The notes under the pieces are model-generated. The model ran no database searches. It saw nothing but the letters and a program-made list of their open reading frames with translations, and was not told where the DNA came from. DNA of 9,452 nucleotides from contig CAKSEM010000051.1 in NCBI GenBank assembly GCA_934446485.1, positions 1 through 9,452 of the forward strand, given 5' to 3'. Within the stretch, counting starts at the first letter, position 1. Each line of letters begins with the position of its first letter. Source of the DNA: an uncultured Eubacteriales bacterium (lineage in GTDB: Bacteria > Bacillota > Clostridia > Oscillospirales > CAG-272). The position numbers and the translations under genes were made by a program. Below are positions 6,761 to 9,452 of the stretch, in pieces.

Positions 6761-7290
6761 GTGGGAAAGTCGCTTATTGTCTATTATTCAAGGGCGGGTG
6801 AAAATTACGTCAGCGGTCAGATCAAGGTGCTTGATGTCGGCACACTGAGTTTGCAGCTCGGAGTCTTTGCGATATTACGGGGGCGGACATATTCCGCATA
6901 GTGCAGACGGAGCCGTATTCCGATGTGTATAACGACTGTATCGAATAAGCCCGCGCAGACCGTAATAACGACGCGCGGTCTAGTATTTTGCGCTGTCACG
7001 AGAGTCTTGACGGATACGATGTAATATACTTCGGGTATCCGAACTACTGGGGAACTATGCCGATGGCAGTATTCACATATCTCGAATCTTACGATATGTC
7101 GGGGATGCGCATATGCCCGTTCTGCACGCACGAAGGCGGCGGCCTCGGGAACAGTGTCGGCGATATACGGAGGCTGTGTCCCACATCTGATGTGTCTCCG
7201 GGGCTTGCAATCCGCGGGAGCGCTGCATCAGAATCGGAGCCGTTACTAAGAGATTGGATAGAAAGAATAAGGGGGGAGAAACAGAGATGA
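6761..7290 (+). pseudogene. Flavodoxin, disrupted by a frameshift and an in-frame stop
   Basis: The ancestral product is a short-chain FMN-binding flavodoxin of about 176 residues. The GTG start at 6761 has a good ribosome site and gives KSLIVYYSRAGENYV, the family N terminus, through VLDVG. One base is missing next to 6842. Adding an A there gives VGNTEFAARSLCDITGADIF and then IVQTEPYSDVYNDCIE, all expected family sequence. The codon after that CIE is TAA (6946-6948), where a glutamine or similar is expected. After it the frame stays open to 7290, with ARADRNNDAR, YFGYPNYWGTMP, FCTHEGGG and a normal C terminus. Unrepaired translation would stop after about 46 residues. TAA is used as a normal stop by two other genes here, so recoding is unlikely. 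The end overlaps the cupin start by 4 bases. It could be genuine decay or, in part, sequencing error. Confidence 0.88.
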
Positions 7291-7682
7291 AAACTGTTGA
7301 CAGAGCGGAATTCGAAAAACTGAACATTTTCGGAACCGGAGAGGCAAACACCGCTTACGCGTGTTACTTTTCGGGAAACTCTTACCTGAATCCGCTGACC
7401 GATCCCGAAAGGACGGTATTTCTTGCAAACGTAACATTTGAATCCGGCTGCCGAAATGCATGGCACATACACCATGCGAAGAGCGGCGGCGGTCAGATTC
7501 TTATCTGCACGGCGGGAGAAGGATGGTATGCCGAGGAGGGGCGCTCTCCCGTACATCTCACTCCCGGCACGGTTGTAACCGTACCTGCGGGAGTAAAGCA
7601 CTGGAACGGAGCTGCAAGCGACAGTTATTTTTCACACATAGCAGTTGAGGTGCCGGGAGACGGTTGCTCTACTGAATGGTGA
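7287..7682 (+). CDS. Small single-domain cupin protein
   Basis: This 131-residue protein has one cupin beta-barrel. Likely metal ligands are His60 and His62 in WHIHH, Gln70 in GGGQILIC (taking the place of the usual Glu) and His105 in GVKHWNG. The PGTVVTVPAGVKHW segment at about 93-106 is the second cupin motif. Relatives of this type occur alone or joined to carboxymuconolactone-decarboxylase-like domains, often next to aldo/keto reductases and flavodoxins in gut bacteria. The exact reaction is not established. I chose the ATG at 7287, with GGGGGGAG (7271-7278) 8 bases upstream. A TTG at 7254 would add eleven residues without a better site. Its ATG overlaps the broken flavodoxin stop (ATGA), suggesting coupled translation that the flavodoxin lesions may now weaken, although the cupin has its own strong ribosome site. 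Confidence 0.88.
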   Translation: MKTVDRAEFEKLNIFGTGEANTAYACYFSGNSYLNPLTDPERTVFLANVTFESGCRNAWHIHHAKSGGGQILICTAGEGWYAEEGRSPVHLTPGTVVTVPAGVKHWNGAASDSYFSHIAVEVPGDGCSTEW

Positions 7683-7729
7683 GAGGCTGTGTCGGATGAA
7701 GAATACGGTTTATGCGGGAGGGCAAACGT

Positions 7730-8616
7730 ATGAACTATGTCACACTGTCAAACGGAGTGAAGATGCCGCAGCTCGGCTACGGCGTGTATCAGGTAACGGC
7801 GGATGATTGCGAGAGGTGCGTCTCCGACGCATTGGCTGTCGGGTACCGCTCGATCGACACCGCACAGTCGTACTTTAACGAGAGCGAGGTCGGTGCCGCC
7901 ATTGAAAAATCTGGGATCGATCGCTCTGAGATATTCCTTACGACTAAGGTGTGGATAGATAACTACGGATATGACGCAGCACGTGCATCCGTAGAAGAGT
8001 CCATGCGCCGCCTCCGCACTGAATATCCCGATCTCTGCCTTCTGCATCAGCCGTTTTCGGATTACTACGGCGCATGGCGCGCTCTTGAGGAGCTTTACGA
8101 ATCAGGCGTGATCCGTGCGATCGGCGTGTCGAACTTCTATCCTGACCGACTTGTGGATATCTGTTCCTTTGCGAATATACGCCCCATGGTAAATCAGGTC
8201 GAGATACACCCGCTGCACGCTCAGAAGAACTCTATGGAATGGATGAGAAAGTATGATGTGCAGCCGGAGGCATGGGCCCCGTTCGGAGAGGGCAGAGACG
8301 GTATGCTTGAAAATTCGGCTCTTGCCGAAATTGCCGCGCGGCATAATAAGAGGCGGCACAGATCATCCTGCGGTGGCATCTGCAGCGCGGTGTGGTAGTG
8401 ATCCCAAAGACCGTTCATGCGGATCGCATGCGAGAGAATCTCGATGTGTTTGACTTTTCTCTCTCCGCCGAAGAGACGGAAGCGATCGATCGGCTCGACC
8501 TTGGAAAGAGTGCATTCTTCTCACATGAAGACCCTGCAATGGCTGAGTGGTTTGCCGATATGGTAGTTCGCCGCCGTACGAATCATGACAGCGAAAGTGA
8601 GGTAAAGAAATGGTGA
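7730..8616 (+). pseudogene. Aldo/keto reductase, frameshifted near 8352
   Basis: The ancestral product is an NADPH-dependent aldo/keto reductase of about 295 residues (TIM barrel, 2,5-diketo-gluconate-reductase-like), reducing aldehydes or ketones in the cytoplasm. The catalytic tetrad is intact: Asp43 and Tyr48 (SIDTAQSYFNE), Lys73 (TTKVW) and His106 (LLHQP). Family motifs GVSNF and QVEIHPL follow. At about 8351-8353 one base is missing after HNK. The next frame resumes at 8353 with AAQIILRWHLQRGVVVIPKT and continues through SFFSHEDPAM-like C-terminal sequence to the TGA at 8614-8616. Without repair the product ends at 8396-8398 after a short missense tail and lacks the cofactor-binding IPKT segment. 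No slippery heptamer is seen, so programmed shifting is unlikely. I start it at the ATG at 7730 because GGGAGGG (7716-7722) lies 7 bases upstream. A GAGG at 8599-8602 near its end serves the next gene. Confidence 0.9.
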
Positions 8617-9263
8617 TAAAACGTGTACTTTGTGCTATAATGATGTTGGCATCGGTGCTGATACTTGCTTCATGCGGCGGAAGTCCGGCAGTTACGGATA
8701 CATCTTCTGCCGATACCTATGCAAATGTCGGCAGCAATGCAGCAGCCACGGCTTCGGCACCGCCCGAAACCGACGTTCCGTCGTGCGGTGTGCTGGTCGC
8801 GTACTTTTCATGTACGGGGAATACAGCATCTGCCGCAGAGAAAATAGCAAAGCTGACCGGTGCCGACCTTTATGAGATCGTTCCGGCGATTCCGTACACG
8901 TCGGATGACCTCAACTATAATGATGACAACTGCCGTGCCAACCGCGAGATGAATGACCCGGTTTCACGTCCGGAAATCGGAGGCGAGAAGCTCGACATAT
9001 CCGGGTACGATACCGTGATCATAGGATATCCGATATGGTGGGGCACAGCCCCGCGAATCATCGACACATTCCTTGATACTTATGATTTGTCAGGCAAGAC
9101 GGTGCTTCCGTTCTGTACCTCCGGCAGCAGCGGTGTATCAAGATCGGTCGGTGATATAAAGAGTGCCGCGCCCGATGCAGATGTCAGAGACGGTCTTAGA
9201 ATGAACGGTGCGGATGACGCGTCCGTAGAAAGCTGGCTGCGCGCCGGCGGCGCTGTAAAATGA
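8610..9263 (+). CDS. Flavodoxin-domain lipoprotein
   Basis: This is a surface-anchored flavodoxin-like protein of 217 residues. The N terminus has positive residues, a hydrophobic stretch (about 6-20) and the lipobox LASC with Cys22, the site of lipid attachment. A flexible Ser/Thr/Ala/Pro-rich linker covers about 24-57. The flavodoxin domain begins at about residue 60 with VLVAYFSCTGNTASAAEKIA, where SCTGNT is the FMN phosphate loop. It also has TGADLYEI, YNDDNCRANREMND, IIGYPIWWGTAP and FCTSGSSG, as in Flavodoxin_4-type proteins. FMN binding is inferred from these motifs. The start ATG overlaps the reductase stop by 7 bases, and GAGG at 8599-8602 sits 7 bases upstream. Proteins of this kind recur in gut Firmicutes beside aldo/keto reductases. 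An exported redox carrier or reductase is plausible, but the partner and substrate are unknown. Confidence 0.92.
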   Translation: MVIKRVLCAIMMLASVLILASCGGSPAVTDTSSADTYANVGSNAAATASAPPETDVPSCGVLVAYFSCTGNTASAAEKIAKLTGADLYEIVPAIPYTSDDLNYNDDNCRANREMNDPVSRPEIGGEKLDISGYDTVIIGYPIWWGTAPRIIDTFLDTYDLSGKTVLPFCTSGSSGVSRSVGDIKSAAPDADVRDGLRMNGADDASVESWLRAGGAVK

Positions 9264-9312
9264 TGTTATGTGCTCACGTTGATGGGCACTTGCAAAATTC
9301 AAACTGAAAGGT

Positions 9313-9331
9313 GCCTTCGCGCGGCGGAGGC
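9313..9331 (+). promoter_or_regulatory. Possible hairpin covering the third flavodoxin's ribosome site
   Basis: GCCTTCG (9313-9319) can pair with CGGAGGC (9325-9331) using one G-U pair and a 5-base loop. This would bury the GGAGG ribosome site at 9326-9330. It could damp or regulate translation of the last gene. It is short and GC-rich, so chance pairing is a real possibility. Confidence 0.3.
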
Positions 9332-9344
9332 GGTGGTGAAACGT

Positions 9345-9452
9345 ATGAAAAAGCTTGTGGCATACTTTTCGGCAAGCGGTGTGACGAAGAAGGTCGCACA
9401 GAAAATAGCGTCTGCGGCAGGTGCCGATCTTTTTGAGATCGTACCTGAAGAG
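9345..9452 (+). CDS. Flavodoxin, partial (cut by window end)
   Basis: The first 36 codons of a third flavodoxin run off the window. It opens with MKKLVAYFSASGVTKKVAQKIA, the FMN-phosphate-loop region in which SASGVT replaces the more usual S-x-T/S-G-N-T, and continues GADLFEIVPEE. The match to the preceding lipoprotein's domain (YFSCTGNT, EKIAKLTGADLYEIVP) shows the two are paralogues. There is no signal peptide at the ATG, so this copy should be cytoplasmic. The start is uncertain. The ATG at 9345 lies 14 bases after GGAGG, whereas an in-frame GTG at 9336 is 5 bases from it and would add three residues. The 81-base gap from the previous stop contains no clear terminator, so it is probably in the same operon. 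Confidence 0.88.
   Translation, partial: MKKLVAYFSASGVTKKVAQKIASAAGADLFEIVPEE

Noticed and set aside
6946..6948. Recoding of the TAA in the first flavodoxin as a sense codon
   Set aside because: The SLH protein and LysR genes here both end normally in TAA, and the same flavodoxin also has an independent frameshift.
8345..8356. Programmed ribosomal frameshift in the aldo/keto reductase
   Set aside because: No slippery heptamer is present at the junction, and intact relatives are encoded in one frame.
9270..9295. Terminator after the flavodoxin lipoprotein
   Set aside because: GTGCTCA can pair with TGGGCAC, but the stem is weak and no U-run follows, so termination is not supported.

Overview
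The window looks like a piece of a Clostridia-type Firmicutes chromosome (my inference). Supporting signs are consensus SigA-like promoters with 17-bp spacers, strong GGAGG-type ribosome binding sites, a BceR/GraR-type two-component system, an S-layer-homology (SLH) surface protein, a LASC lipobox lipoprotein, and by eye roughly half GC. Uncultured gut or rumen clostridia would fit. The genus cannot be read from the sequence. No tRNA, rRNA, CRISPR array, insertion sequence or phage gene was seen.

Layout. (1) 1-1334, minus strand: a response regulator (663-1334) overlaps a sensor kinase (34-666) by 4 bases. The kinase keeps its two membrane helices and H-box but breaks off before the ATPase domain, close to the window edge. 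(2) 1335-1515 is a divergent promoter region with a perfect 10-bp inverted repeat sitting over the plus-strand promoter. It drives an M42-family metallo-aminopeptidase (1516-2553). A perfect 21-bp palindromic hairpin (2564-2608) separates this gene from the convergent gene that follows. (3) 2616-5582, minus strand: a large secreted protein of 988 residues with three SLH domains and a right-handed beta-helix that resembles GH141-like carbohydrate-active proteins. It has its own promoter. (4) 5755-6651, minus strand: a LysR-type regulator, divergent from (5) a plus-strand redox operon. The operon holds a broken flavodoxin (6761-7290), a cupin (7287-7682), a frameshifted aldo/keto reductase (7730-8616), a flavodoxin-domain lipoprotein (8610-9263) and the start of a third flavodoxin (9345 to the window end).

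How it works together. The LysR protein probably controls both its own gene and the flavodoxin-cupin-reductase operon through dyads in the 6652-6760 intergenic region. The operon genes are packed with overlapping starts and stops (7287-7290, 8610-8616), so they are likely co-transcribed and translationally coupled. The function suggested is handling of reactive carbonyls, quinones or other redox-active small molecules. This rests on family membership and context only.

The most notable points are signs of decay or sequence error. Two operon genes each carry a one-base deletion whose repair restores textbook family sequence, and one of them also has an in-frame TAA. The kinase is cut short as well. 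Also notable are the cell-surface flavodoxin lipoprotein, the tandem flavodoxin paralogues, and the clear dyad-symmetric operator candidates at two divergent promoters. I found no convincing wholly new defence or mobile system.
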